Source: Streptomyces tuirus (lineage in GTDB: Bacteria; Actinomycetota; Actinomycetes; Streptomycetales; Streptomycetaceae). Taken from it: a stretch of DNA of 64,000 nucleotides. The stretch spans positions 3,166,501 to 3,230,500 of the forward strand of contig JAGTPG010000002.1 in assembly GCA_018195615.1 (NCBI GenBank), read 5' to 3'. A model generated the notes under the pieces. It did no database searches, was not told where the DNA came from, and saw nothing but the letters and a program-made list of their open reading frames with translations. Made by a program: the position numbers and the translations under genes. Below are positions 7,883 to 18,721 of this stretch, one piece after another (the first letter of the stretch is position 1; the number at the start of each line of letters is the position of its first letter).

Positions 7883-9204
7883 ATGGCGACTGACGCAGGC
7901 ACCCCGATCCCCCGTTTCCCGGCCGGCTTCCTGTGGGGCGTGTCCACCTCGGCGCACCAGATCGAGGGCGCGGCGGAGACGCGCGAGCCGTCCGTGTGGG
8001 ACGCCTTCACGGCCGGGCCGGGACGGGTGAAGGACGGCTCGACGGCGGCGGTGGCCTGCGACCACTACCACCGCCACCGCGAGGACGTGGCGCTCCTCGC
8101 CGACCTGGGCGTGAACGCGTACCGCTTCTCGGTCTCGTGGCCGCGCGTGCGGTCCGAGAAGGGCCTGGACTTCTACGACCGACTGGTGGACGACCTGTGC
8201 GCGGCGGGCGTCCGCCCGGTGCCGACGCTGTTCCACTGGGACCTGCCGGCGGACCTGGACTGGCTCGAGAGGTCCACGGCGGAACGCTTCGCCGAGTACG
8301 TGTCGCTGGTCGCGGGCCGCCTCGGTGACCGCGTGACGAAGTGGATCACCCTGAACGAGCCCGCCGAGCACACCCTGCTCGGCCACGCCCTGGGCGTCCA
8401 CGCGCCGGGCAGGCGGCTGCTGTTCGACGCGCTCCCCGCCGCCCACCACCAGTTGCTGGCCCACGGTCTGGCCGTCCGGGCCCTGCGCGCCTCCGGCGCC
8501 GGCGACATCGGCATCGCCAACTCGCACGGCCCGACCTGGGCGGCGTCGACCGAGGCGGCCGATGTGGAGGCGGCCGACTTCTACGACCTCCTGCTGAACC
8601 GCCTGTTCGCGGACCCACTGCTGCTGGGCCGGTACCCGGACGGCATCGGCGAGCTGATGCCCGGGGACGTCGAGGCCGACCTGAAGGTGATCGCCGAGCC
8701 GCTCGACTGGTACGGCGTCAACTACTACGCCCCGACCAGGGTGGGCGCCCCGCGGGGCACGGAGATCGAGTTCGGCGGTGTCAGCATGCCCGCCGAACTC
8801 CCCTTCTCGGTGCGGGAGATCGACGGCCACCCGGTCACCGACTTCGGCTGGCCGGTCGTCCCGAGGGCCTCACCGAACTCCTCACCGCCTTCCGCGGCCG
8901 TTACGGCGACCGCCTCCCGCCCGTCGTCATCACCGAGAACGGCTGCTCCTACCCTGGCGTCGACGACCAGGACCGCATCGCCTACCTCGACGGCCACGTC
9001 CGGGCCCTGCACCGGGCCGTGGCGGCGGGCGTCGACGTGCGCGGCTACTTCGTGTGGTCCCTGCTGGACAACTTCGAGTGGGCGGAGGGCTACTCCCGCC
9101 GCTTCGGGCTGGTCCACGTCGACTTCGACACCCTGGAGCGGACACCGAAGGCCTCGTACCACTGGTACCGGGAGATGCTGCGGGCGCAGGCGCCTACGGC
9201 TTGA
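7883..9204 (+). CDS. family 1 glycoside hydrolase, beta-glucosidase (frameshifted as given)
   Basis: This is a GH1 (beta/alpha)8-barrel enzyme that hydrolyses beta-glucosides by a retaining mechanism. Motifs appear in order: FLWGVSTSAHQIEGA, YRFSVSWPRV, TLFHWDLP, TLNEPAEHTLLG with the acid/base Glu, VITENGCSYPG with the nucleophile Glu, and SLLDNFEWAEGYSRRFGL. One C is missing from a C run at about 8861: VVP is followed by out-of-frame residues, while the next frame continues as EGLTELLTAFRGRYGD. The repaired length is about 441 residues, normal for GH1. No signal peptide is seen, so it should act in the cytoplasm on imported cellobiose-like sugars. Its 3' end overlaps the convergent methyltransferase gene by 11 bases. 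An upstream start at 7847 is possible but less likely. Confidence 0.92.
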
Positions 9205-10006
9205 TGCCCACCCCGGTCCACAGGCTGACCTCGGCGTCCGTCGGGGCGTCGCCGTCGGTGGCGTCGGGGCGCCAGCGGTGGCCGACGGTCACGCCCGGGT
9301 CGAGCAGGTCCAGGCCGTCGAAGAAGCGGGCGACGTCCTGCCGGGAGCGGAACTGCACGGGCGTGCCGGCCGTGGTGTAGATGTCGGTCACCTTCTGCCA
9401 GGTGTCCGCGTCGAAGTCGGGCGTGCAGTGGCTCAGCGCCAGGGCGCTGCCCGACGGCAGCACCTCCAGCAGGCGGCGCACGATGCCGTAGGGGTCCTGG
9501 GCGTCGGTGACGAAGTGCATGAGGGCGTTGAGGGACAGCGCGACCGGGCGGTCCAGGTCCAGGACCTCGGCCAGTTCGGGCGCGTTCAGCAGCGCCTGGG
9601 GGTCGTTGACGTCGGCCTCGATGTACGTCGTGCGGCCCTCGGGCGAGCTGCGCATCAGGCGCTCGGCGTACTTGAGGACCAGGGGGTCGTTGTCGGCGTA
9701 CACCACCCGGGCGTCGGCGACGACGGACTGGGCCACCTGGTGCAGGTTGGGCTCCGTGGGGATGCCGGTGCCGATGTCCAGCCACTGGCGGATGCCGTGC
9801 TCGCGGGCGAGGACCCGGGTGGCCCGGTGCATGAAGGCCCGGTTCTCGCGTGCGCACACGAAGATGGCGGGATAGGCCTCGGCGACCCGCTCGGCCGCCT
9901 GCTTGTCGACCTCGAAGTGGTCCTTGCCGCCGAGGTAGTAGTCGTACATGCGGGCGGAGTGCGGCCTGCTGGTGTCTATGTCCCGCGCGGCCTGCGAGTT
10001 GGTCAT
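9194..10006 (-). CDS. SAM-dependent methyltransferase, DUF574 type
   Basis: This 270-residue protein opens with DTSRPHSARMYDYYLGGKDHFEVDK, the signature of the actinobacterial methyltransferase family once called DUF574. The SAM-binding segment is IRQWLDIGTGIPTEPNLH, followed by VVYADNDPLVLKYAE with the acidic residue expected to bind the ribose. Streptomycetes carry dozens of paralogues, usually next to XRE/DUF397 genes as here. Substrates are unknown. It is probably transcribed after the DUF397 gene, 42 bases upstream. Confidence 0.88.
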   Translation of the reverse strand: MTNSQAARDIDTSRPHSARMYDYYLGGKDHFEVDKQAAERVAEAYPAIFVCARENRAFMHRATRVLAREHGIRQWLDIGTGIPTEPNLHQVAQSVVADARVVYADNDPLVLKYAERLMRSSPEGRTTYIEADVNDPQALLNAPELAEVLDLDRPVALSLNALMHFVTDAQDPYGIVRRLLEVLPSGSALALSHCTPDFDADTWQKVTDIYTTAGTPVQFRSRQDVARFFDGLDLLDPGVTVGHRWRPDATDGDAPTDAEVSLWTGVGIKP

Positions 10007-10048
10007 GCCGTGCCTCTCGAGTGTGGGGGGAGGTGGTGCGTGTAAGGC

Positions 10049-10309
10049 TCAGTGGTTCCGGTGCGCCGTGAGATGGTCGGCGAGGCCCTGCTTGACGCCC
10101 GCGACGAACGCGGTGATCTCCTCGGGGGTGTAGATCAGCGCCGGGCCGGTGGGATCCGTGGACTGCCGGACGGCCACGCGGCCGTCGGCGAGCTGCTTGG
10201 TCTCCACGCACTGGCCCCCGTTGGGGCCGCTCCACGGACGTTCCCAGCCCTGGTCCCCGAGGTCCCGGGCGGGCATCCCGTTGTAGACGGCGCCCTCGGT
10301 GATGGTCAT
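10049..10309 (-). CDS. DUF397 domain protein
   Basis: This 86-residue protein has the DUF397 core GWERPWSGPNGGQCVETKQL and RQSTDPTGPALIYTPEEITAF. Its ATG overlaps the stop of the XRE regulator by 4 bases, so the two are translationally coupled. DUF397 proteins are the small partners of Scr1/DUF5753 regulators in actinobacteria. The pair acts on development and antibiotic production in some strains and has been called toxin-antitoxin-like. The function at this locus is unknown. Confidence 0.9.
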   Translation of the reverse strand: MTITEGAVYNGMPARDLGDQGWERPWSGPNGGQCVETKQLADGRVAVRQSTDPTGPALIYTPEEITAFVAGVKQGLADHLTAHRNH

Positions 10310-11178
10310 GCATACTCCTTCCGCATGCGGTTCAACAGCGCCTTGCTGTCCGCGGACGAGGTCTTCAGCGACAGCCGGTTGTGTGCCTCCAGATGGGCCA
10401 CGACGTCGGCGCGCTGGTCCAGGTAGACGGAGGCGGAGAGGATCTCGCTGTAGACGATGTCGGGCAGCTCGCGCTCCTCGAACCGGAAGTAGGTGAAGGG
10501 CGCGCACGCCCCGACGTGGGCTTCCGCGGAGAACGGAACGACGTCCACGCTGACGTGCTCCAGCTCGGACGCCTCCAGGAGCCGGTCGATCTGCTCCCGC
10601 ATCACCTCGGGGCCGCCCACCACCCGGTGCAGTACGGCCTCCTCCATCACCACCCACAGCGTGGGCGCGTCCTGCTTGGTGAGCAGGCTCTGGCGGCGCA
10701 GCCGCAGCTCCACGCGCCGGTCGAGGTCCTCGTCGTTCTCGTTCGGGAAGCCGCCACGCAGTACGGCTCGCGCGTACCCGGGTGTCTGGAGCAGGCCCGT
10801 GACGTACTGCGGCTCGTAGGTGCGCACGGTCCGGGCGCCGGACTCCAGGCTCACATAGGCGGTGAACCAGGACGGCATCACATCGCGGTACGGGTGCCAC
10901 CAGCCGGGCTCGTTGGCCCGCTCGGCGAGGGTGACGAACTCGTCGATCTCCTGCCGGCCCGCCCCGTACGTCTCCAGCAGCTTCTCGACGTAGAGGATCT
11001 TCAGGCCGACCTCGGCCTTCTCCAGGCGGCGGATGGTCAGCGGTGTCACGCGCAGGGCCTTGGCCGCGTGGTCGAGGGACAGGCCCGCGGCCTGCCGGGC
11101 CTCCTGGAGCCGACGGCCGAGGATCATGCGGAGCACGGTGGGTGCGCCGGCGCCGGTGCCCGATCTCGCGTCGTTCAC
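10306..11178 (-). CDS. XRE-family regulator with DUF5753 domain
   Basis: This 290-residue protein has an N-terminal helix-turn-helix (GRRLQEARQAAGLSLDHAAKALRVTPLTIRRLEKAEVG, about residues 21-60). A long DUF5753 domain follows, with the family segments TYEPQYVTGLLQTPGYARAVL and RLEASELEHVSVDVVPF-like sequence. It starts with GTG. It forms an operon with the overlapping DUF397 gene and probably the methyltransferase. It is a Scr1-type regulator: DNA binding is expected, but its target and signal are unknown. It is transcribed away from the anti-sigma-type ATPase gene across a 118-base gap that must hold both promoters. Confidence 0.9.
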   Translation of the reverse strand: MNDARSGTGAGAPTVLRMILGRRLQEARQAAGLSLDHAAKALRVTPLTIRRLEKAEVGLKILYVEKLLETYGAGRQEIDEFVTLAERANEPGWWHPYRDVMPSWFTAYVSLESGARTVRTYEPQYVTGLLQTPGYARAVLRGGFPNENDEDLDRRVELRLRRQSLLTKQDAPTLWVVMEEAVLHRVVGGPEVMREQIDRLLEASELEHVSVDVVPFSAEAHVGACAPFTYFRFEERELPDIVYSEILSASVYLDQRADVVAHLEAHNRLSLKTSSADSKALLNRMRKEYA

Positions 11179-11296
11179 GGCCTGCCTCCTGAGGGGTCGT
11201 CACCGGCGCAAGCCTGACAAGGACTTGATCGTTCCGCCGGGGGATCGGGGCGGAGCGATACGTTCCTTCTGAAATTATCAGGCAGATGGTTGCAGC

Positions 11297-11857
11297 GTGA
11301 ACTGCTCTGCGAGCATAGTTACTTGTGTGAACACGGCTACGGAAGCCCGAACTCCACTTTTCGGCCGATCCGTTGCCTGTCTCTCGCCCACCCCCACGGA
11401 AGGCGACCGCCGTGTCCCCCCACACGACCTCCACCCCCGCTTCCTGGACGCGGTGCGCCCGGGCCGCACGCACTGGCTGGAACTGCCGCCCCACCGGACC
11501 AGCGTCAGAGTCGCCCGTCATGCCACGCAGGCCCGGCTGTCCTCCTGGCAGATACCCGACGAAGCGTGCGCGAACGCCGTGCTGCTGGTCTCCGAGCTGG
11601 TGACCAACGCGGTCCTGCACACCCTCAGCGAGCGGATCCTGTGCGGTGTCGCACGGCTGACGGACGGCCGCTTCCGGCTGGAGGTGCACGACGGCGACCT
11701 CACGGGCCGCGGCATACCCGACTGCCGCCCGGGCCCCGACGACGAGAACGGCCGCGGGCTCCTGCTCGTCCGCGAGATAGCCGACAGCTGGGGAATCACC
11801 CGCTCCCCCTTCACAGGCGGCAACGCGGTCTGGGCGAGCCTGGCCACCGCCTTATAG
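11297..11857 (+). CDS. ATP-binding protein, anti-sigma-factor kinase type
   Basis: This protein of up to 186 residues has a single HATPase_c_2 domain. The N box is ANAVLLVSELVTNAVLHT and the G-box region is DDENGRGLLLVREIADSWGI, the pattern of RsbW/SpoIIAB-like proteins in streptomycetes. It lacks a dimerisation-phosphoacceptor domain. It probably binds a sigma factor or anti-anti-sigma protein. A GTG at 11327 would give a product ten residues shorter and cannot be excluded. Genes of this class often lie beside XRE/DUF397 pairs, as here. Confidence 0.85.
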   Translation: MNCSASIVTCVNTATEARTPLFGRSVACLSPTPTEGDRRVPPHDLHPRFLDAVRPGRTHWLELPPHRTSVRVARHATQARLSSWQIPDEACANAVLLVSELVTNAVLHTLSERILCGVARLTDGRFRLEVHDGDLTGRGIPDCRPGPDDENGRGLLLVREIADSWGITRSPFTGGNAVWASLATAL

Positions 11858-11869
11858 CGCCCGAGGGCC

Positions 11870-12068
11870 AGCGCCCCGAGTGTTGTGATCGCGCACCGCA
11901 CGTCGACCCTGCGCGCCGCGGACCTGATCGTCGCCCTCGACGCCGGCCGGGTCCTAGCCACGGGGATCTCCGGACAGCAGTGAGCACTACCGGTCACTCA
12001 TCCGCGCCCAGCAGACCGGGGACCTCGACGTGCCACGCACGGCCGGCCTGAAGGACGGGACCGGGTGA
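11870..12068 (+). pseudogene. C-terminal relic of an ABC transporter ATPase/permease
   Basis: No start codon or Walker A motif is present. The sequence translates as SVVIAHRTSTLRAADLIVALDAGRVLATG, the switch-His (H loop) and following strand of an exporter ATPase. It then reaches TGA at 11981 and continues in the next frame as EHYRSLIRAQQTG, the usual exporter C-terminus, to TGA at 12066. Two frames of one domain in the right order indicate the decayed tail of an MsbA-like gene whose remainder is gone. Nothing upstream (11858-11870) belongs to it. Confidence 0.7.
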
Positions 12069-12108
12069 CCGACCCTGTCCGTCGCCCCCGGCACGACAAG
12101 CCTGCTCC

Positions 12109-13059
12109 TCAGAACCCCAGCCGCCGCAACTGCTTCGGATCCCGCTGCCAGTCCTTGGCGACCTTCACGTGGAGATCGAGGAAGACCGGCGTGCCGAGGA
12201 GCGCCTCGATCTGTTTGCGGGACTTGATGCCGACTTCCTTCAGGCGTTTGCCCTTGGGCCGATGATGATGCCCTTCTGGCTGGGACGTTCGATGTAGACG
12301 AAGGCGTGGATGTCGAGGAGGGGTTTGTCGGCGGGGCGGTCCTCGCGGGGAGCATCTCCTCGACGACCACGGCGATGGAGTGCGGGAGCTCGTCGCGGAC
12401 GCCCTCCAGGGCCGCCTCGCGGATCAGCTCGGCGATCATGACCTGCTCGGGCTCGTCCGTGAGGTCACCCTCGGGTAGAGGGCGGGCCCCTCCGGGAGCA
12501 GCGGGACCAGGAGGTTCGCCAGCAGCTCGACCTGCTTGTCGCCGACCGCCGACACCGGGACGATCTCCGCCCACTCGATGCCCAGCTCCTTGCCCAGCTG
12601 GTCGATCGCGATGAGCTGCTCGGCCAGGGTCTTGGAGTCGACGAGGTCCGTCTTGGTGACGATGGCGACCTTCGGCGACTTCTTGATCCCCGCCAGCTCC
12701 TTGGCGATGAAACGGTCGCCGGGACCGATCTTCTCGTTCGCCGGCAGGCAGAAGCCGATCACGTCGACCTCGGCCCAGGTGGTGCGTACGACGTCGTTGA
12801 GCCGCTCGCCCAGCAGCGTGCGCGGCTTGTGCAGCCCCGGCGTGTCGACCAGGATCAGCTGCGCGTCCGGCCGGTGCACGATGCCGCGCACGGTGTGCCG
12901 GGTCGTCTGCGGCTGGTTCGCCGTGATCGCCACCTTCTGCCCGACCAGAGCGTTCGTCAAGGTGGACTTGCCCGCGTTGGGGCGGCCCACGAAGCAGGCG
13001 AAGCCGGCACGGTGGACGGTCTCGCCCGACTCTTCGGATGACTGGGTGCGAACGCTCAT
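12109..13059 (-). CDS. era: GTPase Era (three frameshifts as given)
   Basis: Era is an essential GTPase for 30S subunit and 16S rRNA maturation. G motifs are intact: GRPNAGKSTL (G1), DTPGLHKP (G3) and TKTDLVD (G4). After the GTPase domain the frame is lost at about 12474, 12348 and 12258, each by one missing base in a G/C run. Reading across them recovers EVVEEMLP-like sequence and the KH-domain loop GIIIGPKGKRLKEVGIKSRKQIEALLG, ending KQLRRLGF. The repaired length of about 316 residues is normal. An essential gene with three homopolymer breaks argues for sequence error. An ATG three codons upstream (13068) is too close to GGGAGA to be the likelier start. Confidence 0.93.
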
Positions 13060-13173
13060 GCCGCCCATTCTCCCTGATCCACGAGCCCCCTCCGCACAGC
13101 GCCCCGCGCACCCCCGCCCTGGCGACGGGCGAGCGGGCCGGACGCGCTGTGGATCACGCCCGGCCCGCCGGGA

Positions 13174-13650
13174 TCAGTCGAACACGAACGGGCCCGGCGA
13201 CTGCGGCCCGGTCGCCGTGCAGGTGATCGTGATGCCGAAGACGGTCATCTTCAGCGAGCCGCCGAAGGCCTCCAGGCTGTCGCCGGAGGCCACGGTGCCA
13301 TTGAGGGGGCCGACCTCGACGGGGGCACCGGCGGCCATCGCCGGGTTCTCCGTGCCGGTGAAGTCGACGGTGCCGCCGCCGGTCTTCACCAGGGTGAGGG
13401 TGGACGTGATCGAGTCCTCGCCGAGCGCGATCGGCGCGGTGATCGCCGAGGACTTGACGGTGACGGTGGCGGCGGTGCCGTCCTGCGTGGCCGTGAGCGT
13501 GGCCTCGCCACTGCCGAAGGTGCCGCAGTCTGCGCTGATCGTCGCCGTCTGGGGGGTGACGGCCAGAGCGGCGGGGGCGAAGGCGAGCCCGGTGACCGCG
13601 AGGGCCCCGGCCGCCAGTGCCGCACCTGTTCCGATTCGCTTGCATCTCAT
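13174..13650 (-). CDS. secreted protein of unknown function
   Basis: This 158-residue protein has a clear signal peptide: a basic start (MRCKRIG), a hydrophobic Ala/Gly/Leu stretch and a cleavage site near ALA-VTPQ. The mature part is beta-rich, threonine- and serine-rich, with two cysteines that could form a disulphide (SADCGTFG and TITCTATG). It ends FVFD. I do not recognise the family. It resembles small streptomycete surface or cell-wall-associated secreted proteins. The gene is single, with 183 bases of non-coding sequence upstream (13651-13833). Confidence 0.7.
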   Translation of the reverse strand: MRCKRIGTGAALAAGALAVTGLAFAPAALAVTPQTATISADCGTFGSGEATLTATQDGTAATVTVKSSAITAPIALGEDSITSTLTLVKTGGGTVDFTGTENPAMAAGAPVEVGPLNGTVASGDSLEAFGGSLKMTVFGITITCTATGPQSPGPFVFD

Positions 13651-13833
13651 GGGATTCCGGCTCCCTTTCCGTGGTGGGGGACCGCTCGGCAGGTGAGTGC
13701 GGACACGCTGCGCGAGAGCCGAACCTGACGGTCCGTCGGAAGTGACGGTTCCATTGATGCGCGTGGGGCAGGGGGCGGCAAGGTTGAAATCTGGCCTAAT
13801 TACCGGCGGTTACAGCGAAGTTCGGCCAGCACC

Positions 13834-14186
13834 TCAGCCGGCGGTCACCGTGGCCCGGACCGTCCCGTCGAGCCCTGCCACCAGCACCGGCGTCCGAGCG
13901 CCACCGAGATCGCGAACGGCCGCCCTGTCGTCGTCGGACACCGACTCCGCCTCGGTCACCACGGCCGCCGCCTCCAGCGACGTGGCGCCCGACGCCACCG
14001 CCATGGCCACCGCCGTCCGGAGGGCACTGAGCTTGAGGGAGTCGAGGCCCACGGTGCTCGCGACGTACGTACGGCCGGTCTCGTCGCGTACGGCCGCCCC
14101 TCGGGCACGCCGTTGCGGGCCCTGGCGGAACGGGCCAGGGTGACGATCTTGCGGTCCTCGGGGTCGAGCGCGCTGCTGTCGGTCAT
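13834..14186 (-). CDS. cytidine deaminase-like protein lacking zinc ligands (frameshifted as given)
   Basis: The protein is about 117 residues after restoring one G at about 14099. It reads MTDSSALDPEDRKIVTLARSAR, then (after repair) AAVRDETGRTYVASTVGLDSLKLSALRTAVAMAVASGA. Length, order and position beside era match proteins usually annotated as cytidine deaminase. However, the catalytic CAE/HAE segment is replaced by LSAL and there is no PCxxC, so zinc binding and deamination are unlikely. It may be a binding or structural homologue. The name should be read as fold only. Confidence 0.7.
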
Positions 14187-14206
14187 GATCCGAGCATACG
14201 GAAGGG

Positions 14207-14566
14207 TCACGGGCGGTCGAGGCGGAGGCGGTCCGCTCGCGGGAGGCCGGCGACGACCAGGTCGTAGGAGTCCTCGATGAGCTCCCGGACCAGCTGGTCC
14301 GGGAGATCGCCGTCGGCCGTGACCGTGTTCCAGTGGCGCTTGTTCATGTGCCAGCCCGGGACGATGAGCCCCTCGTGCTCGCGGCGCAGCCGGATCGCGT
14401 CGTCCGGGTCGCACTTGAGGTTGACCTTCAGAGGCCGAACGTCGAGGTGCGACAGGGCGAAGAGCTTGCCCCGCACCTTGAAGACCGAGATCTCCGGGCT
14501 GAACGGGAAGTCCTCCACGGCCGCGTTGAAGGACAGGCAGAACGCGCGCAGTTCCTGCGGGGTCAC
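14207..14566 (-). CDS. MmcQ/YjbR family protein
   Basis: This 119-residue protein has the YjbR/CyaY-like DNA-binding fold pattern: ELRAFCLSFNAAVEDFPFSPEISVFKVRGKLFAL, then VNLKCDPDDAIRLR, PGWHMNKRHWNTV and a C-terminal ELIEDSYDLVVAGLP. The family is known from structures with a double-wing fold, but its cellular role is unsettled. Its start overlaps the stop of the CorC-like gene by 4 bases (ATGA), so it is the last gene of the phoH-ybeY-corC operon. Confidence 0.88.
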   Translation of the reverse strand: MTPQELRAFCLSFNAAVEDFPFSPEISVFKVRGKLFALSHLDVRPLKVNLKCDPDDAIRLRREHEGLIVPGWHMNKRHWNTVTADGDLPDQLVRELIEDSYDLVVAGLPRADRLRLDRP

Positions 14567-15864
14567 TCCGGTTTCTCCTCCTCCGGGGGATCCGGGGCCA
14601 CCGGCTCCGCCAGCACCGTCACGATCTTGTTGCGGCGGCCGGCCGCGGCCTCCGCGGTCAGCCGCAGTTCCCGGCCGTCGGGCAGATCCACGACGGACGA
14701 CGCCCCGGCGATGGGGACCCGGCCGAGCGCCTTGGCCAGCAGCCCGCCGACCGTCTCGACGTCCTCGTCGTCGAACGCCTCCAGGCCGTACAGCTCGCCC
14801 AGGTCGCCGATGTCGAGACGGGCCGTGACGCGGAACCGGTCCTCGCCGAGCTCCTCCACCGGCGGCAGCTCGCGGTCGTACTCGTCGGTGATCTCGCCGA
14901 CGATCTCCTCGAGGATGTCCTCGATGGTGACGATGCCGGCCGTGCCGCCGTACTCGTCGACGGCGACGGCGACGTGGTTGCGTTCCTTCTGCATCTCGCG
15001 CAGCAGGTCGCCGGCGTTCTTGGTGTCGGGCACGAAGAAGGCCGGGCGCATCGCCGTGGACACCTGCTCGGACTCGGCCTCGCGGCTGATGTGCGTCTTG
15101 CGGACCAGGTCCTTCAGGTACACGATGCCGACGATGTCGTCCTCGCTCTCGCCGGTCACCGGGATGCGGGAGAAACCGGAGCGCAGGGCGAGGGTGAGGG
15201 CCTGGCGGATGGTCTTGAAGCGCTCGATGACGACCAGGTCCGTGCGCGGGACCATGACCTCCCGGACGAGTGTGTCGCCGAGCTCGAAGACCGAGTGCAC
15301 CATGCGGCGCTCCTCGTCCTCGATGAGCGACTCCTTCTCGGCGAGGTCGACCAGCGCCCGCAGCTCCGCCTCGGAGGCGAACGGGCCGCGCCTAAAGCCC
15401 TTGCCGGGGGTGAGCGCGTTACCGATGAGGATCAGCAGCGACGGGATCGGGCCCATGATCCGCGCCAGCGGCACCAGGACGTACGCCGAGACCGTCGCCG
15501 TGTTCAGCGGGTGCTGGCGGCCGATGGTGCGCGGGGAGACGCCGACGGCGACGTACGACACCAGGACCATGACCGCGATGGCGACCAGCAGGGCCTCGGT
15601 GGTGTGGTCGAACTCCATCAGGCAGCCGTACGTGATCAGCGCGGCGGCGGCCATCTCGCAGGCGACGCGGACCAGCAGCGCCACGTTGAGGTAGCGGGTC
15701 GGGTCGGCGGCGACCTGGGAGAGCTTGGCGCTGCCGCGGCGGCCGGAGCGCACGGCCTCCTCGGCGCGGAAGCTGGAGACGCGCGCGAGGCCCGCCTCCG
15801 CGCAGGCGGCGAGCCAGGCCACGACGACCAGGGCGATCGCACCCAGGGCGAGTTGCGGACTCAT
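14563..15864 (-). CDS. CNNM/CorC-family membrane protein with CBS pair
   Basis: This 433-residue protein has an N-terminal DUF21/CNNM membrane domain (four hydrophobic segments up to about residue 150). Two CBS domains follow (around VMVPRTDLVVIE and VAVDEYGGTAGIVTIEDILEEIVGEI), then a C-terminal CorC_HlyC domain from about residue 340. Relatives move or sense Mg2+ or Co2+; the older hemolysin label is misleading. It lies 7 bases after ybeY and after phoH, the widely conserved ybeZ-ybeY-ybeX order linked to rRNA processing. Confidence 0.92.
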   Translation of the reverse strand: MSPQLALGAIALVVVAWLAACAEAGLARVSSFRAEEAVRSGRRGSAKLSQVAADPTRYLNVALLVRVACEMAAAALITYGCLMEFDHTTEALLVAIAVMVLVSYVAVGVSPRTIGRQHPLNTATVSAYVLVPLARIMGPIPSLLILIGNALTPGKGFRRGPFASEAELRALVDLAEKESLIEDEERRMVHSVFELGDTLVREVMVPRTDLVVIERFKTIRQALTLALRSGFSRIPVTGESEDDIVGIVYLKDLVRKTHISREAESEQVSTAMRPAFFVPDTKNAGDLLREMQKERNHVAVAVDEYGGTAGIVTIEDILEEIVGEITDEYDRELPPVEELGEDRFRVTARLDIGDLGELYGLEAFDDEDVETVGGLLAKALGRVPIAGASSVVDLPDGRELRLTAEAAAGRRNKIVTVLAEPVAPDPPEEEKPE

Positions 15865-15871
15865 CGCGGCG

Positions 15872-16369
15872 CTACGAGACCGTCGGCGCCGGGGACGGGC
15901 CGGTCAGGCCCCGCTCCGCGCGCCAGCCGTCCACGATGGCCGCCTGCAGGCCGAACATCTCGGCCTTCTCGTCCGGTTCCTCGTGGTCGTAGCCCAGCAG
16001 GTGCAGCACGCCGTGGACGGTGAGCAGCTGGAGCTCCTCGTCCATGGAGTGCTGCGTCTCCGCTTCCTCGCCCTGCTTCTGGGCGACCTCCGGGCACAGC
16101 ACGATGTCGCCGAGCAGCCCCTGCGGCGGCTCGTCGTCGTCCTTGGACGGCGGGCGCAGCTCGTCCATCGGGAAGGACATGACATCCGTGGGGCCCGGCA
16201 GGTCCATCCACTGGATGTGGAGCTGCTCCATGGCGTCGGCGTCCACGACGATCACCGAGAGCTCGGAGAGCGGGTGGATGCGCATCCGCGCGAGCGCGTA
16301 ACGGGCGATGTCGAGGATCGCCTGCTCGTCGACCTCGGTGCCGGACTCGTTGTTGACGTCGATCGACAT
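15872..16369 (-). CDS. ybeY: endoribonuclease YbeY
   Basis: YbeY matures the 3' end of 16S rRNA and takes part in ribosome quality control. The 165-residue protein has the zinc-binding motif HGVLHLLGYDHEEPDE (H-x3-H-x5-H) and the upstream segment PTDVMSFPMDE typical of the family. It follows phoH by 14 bases and precedes the CorC-like gene, forming the conserved phoH-ybeY-corC operon. Era, its functional partner in 16S processing, is close by on the same strand. Confidence 0.95.
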   Translation of the reverse strand: MSIDVNNESGTEVDEQAILDIARYALARMRIHPLSELSVIVVDADAMEQLHIQWMDLPGPTDVMSFPMDELRPPSKDDDEPPQGLLGDIVLCPEVAQKQGEEAETQHSMDEELQLLTVHGVLHLLGYDHEEPDEKAEMFGLQAAIVDGWRAERGLTGPSPAPTVS

Positions 16370-16383
16370 GGTGTTGTGCTTGT

Positions 16384-18529
<2,146 letters not shown>

Positions 18530-18721
18530 GGGCCGGCGCTTAAGGCCTGCGGATCCTCCTCGTCACGGCCGCGTAGCTGAGGGCGGCCTCGCGATTCCCA
18601 GGGTACGACGGGGGACTGACAACGCCGTAGGGCTTTTAGGGGCGGGGTTCGAAACGGGAGGCGACAGCAGCTCTCGACCGACCGTTTCGGAGGCGACGGC
18701 CGCTCTTGGCCGACCGGGACG

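Noticed and set aside
7847..10045. A long GH1 protein running on past the active-site domain
   Set aside because: The C-terminal part is antisense to the methyltransferase gene. The true enzyme continues in the next frame to 9204 after one lost C.
18530..18721. Possible non-coding RNA or terminator between phoH and the PfkB kinase gene
   Set aside because: Several short complementary segments are present but no convincing stem with loop or T tract. It probably holds the phoH promoter region; nothing further can be supported.
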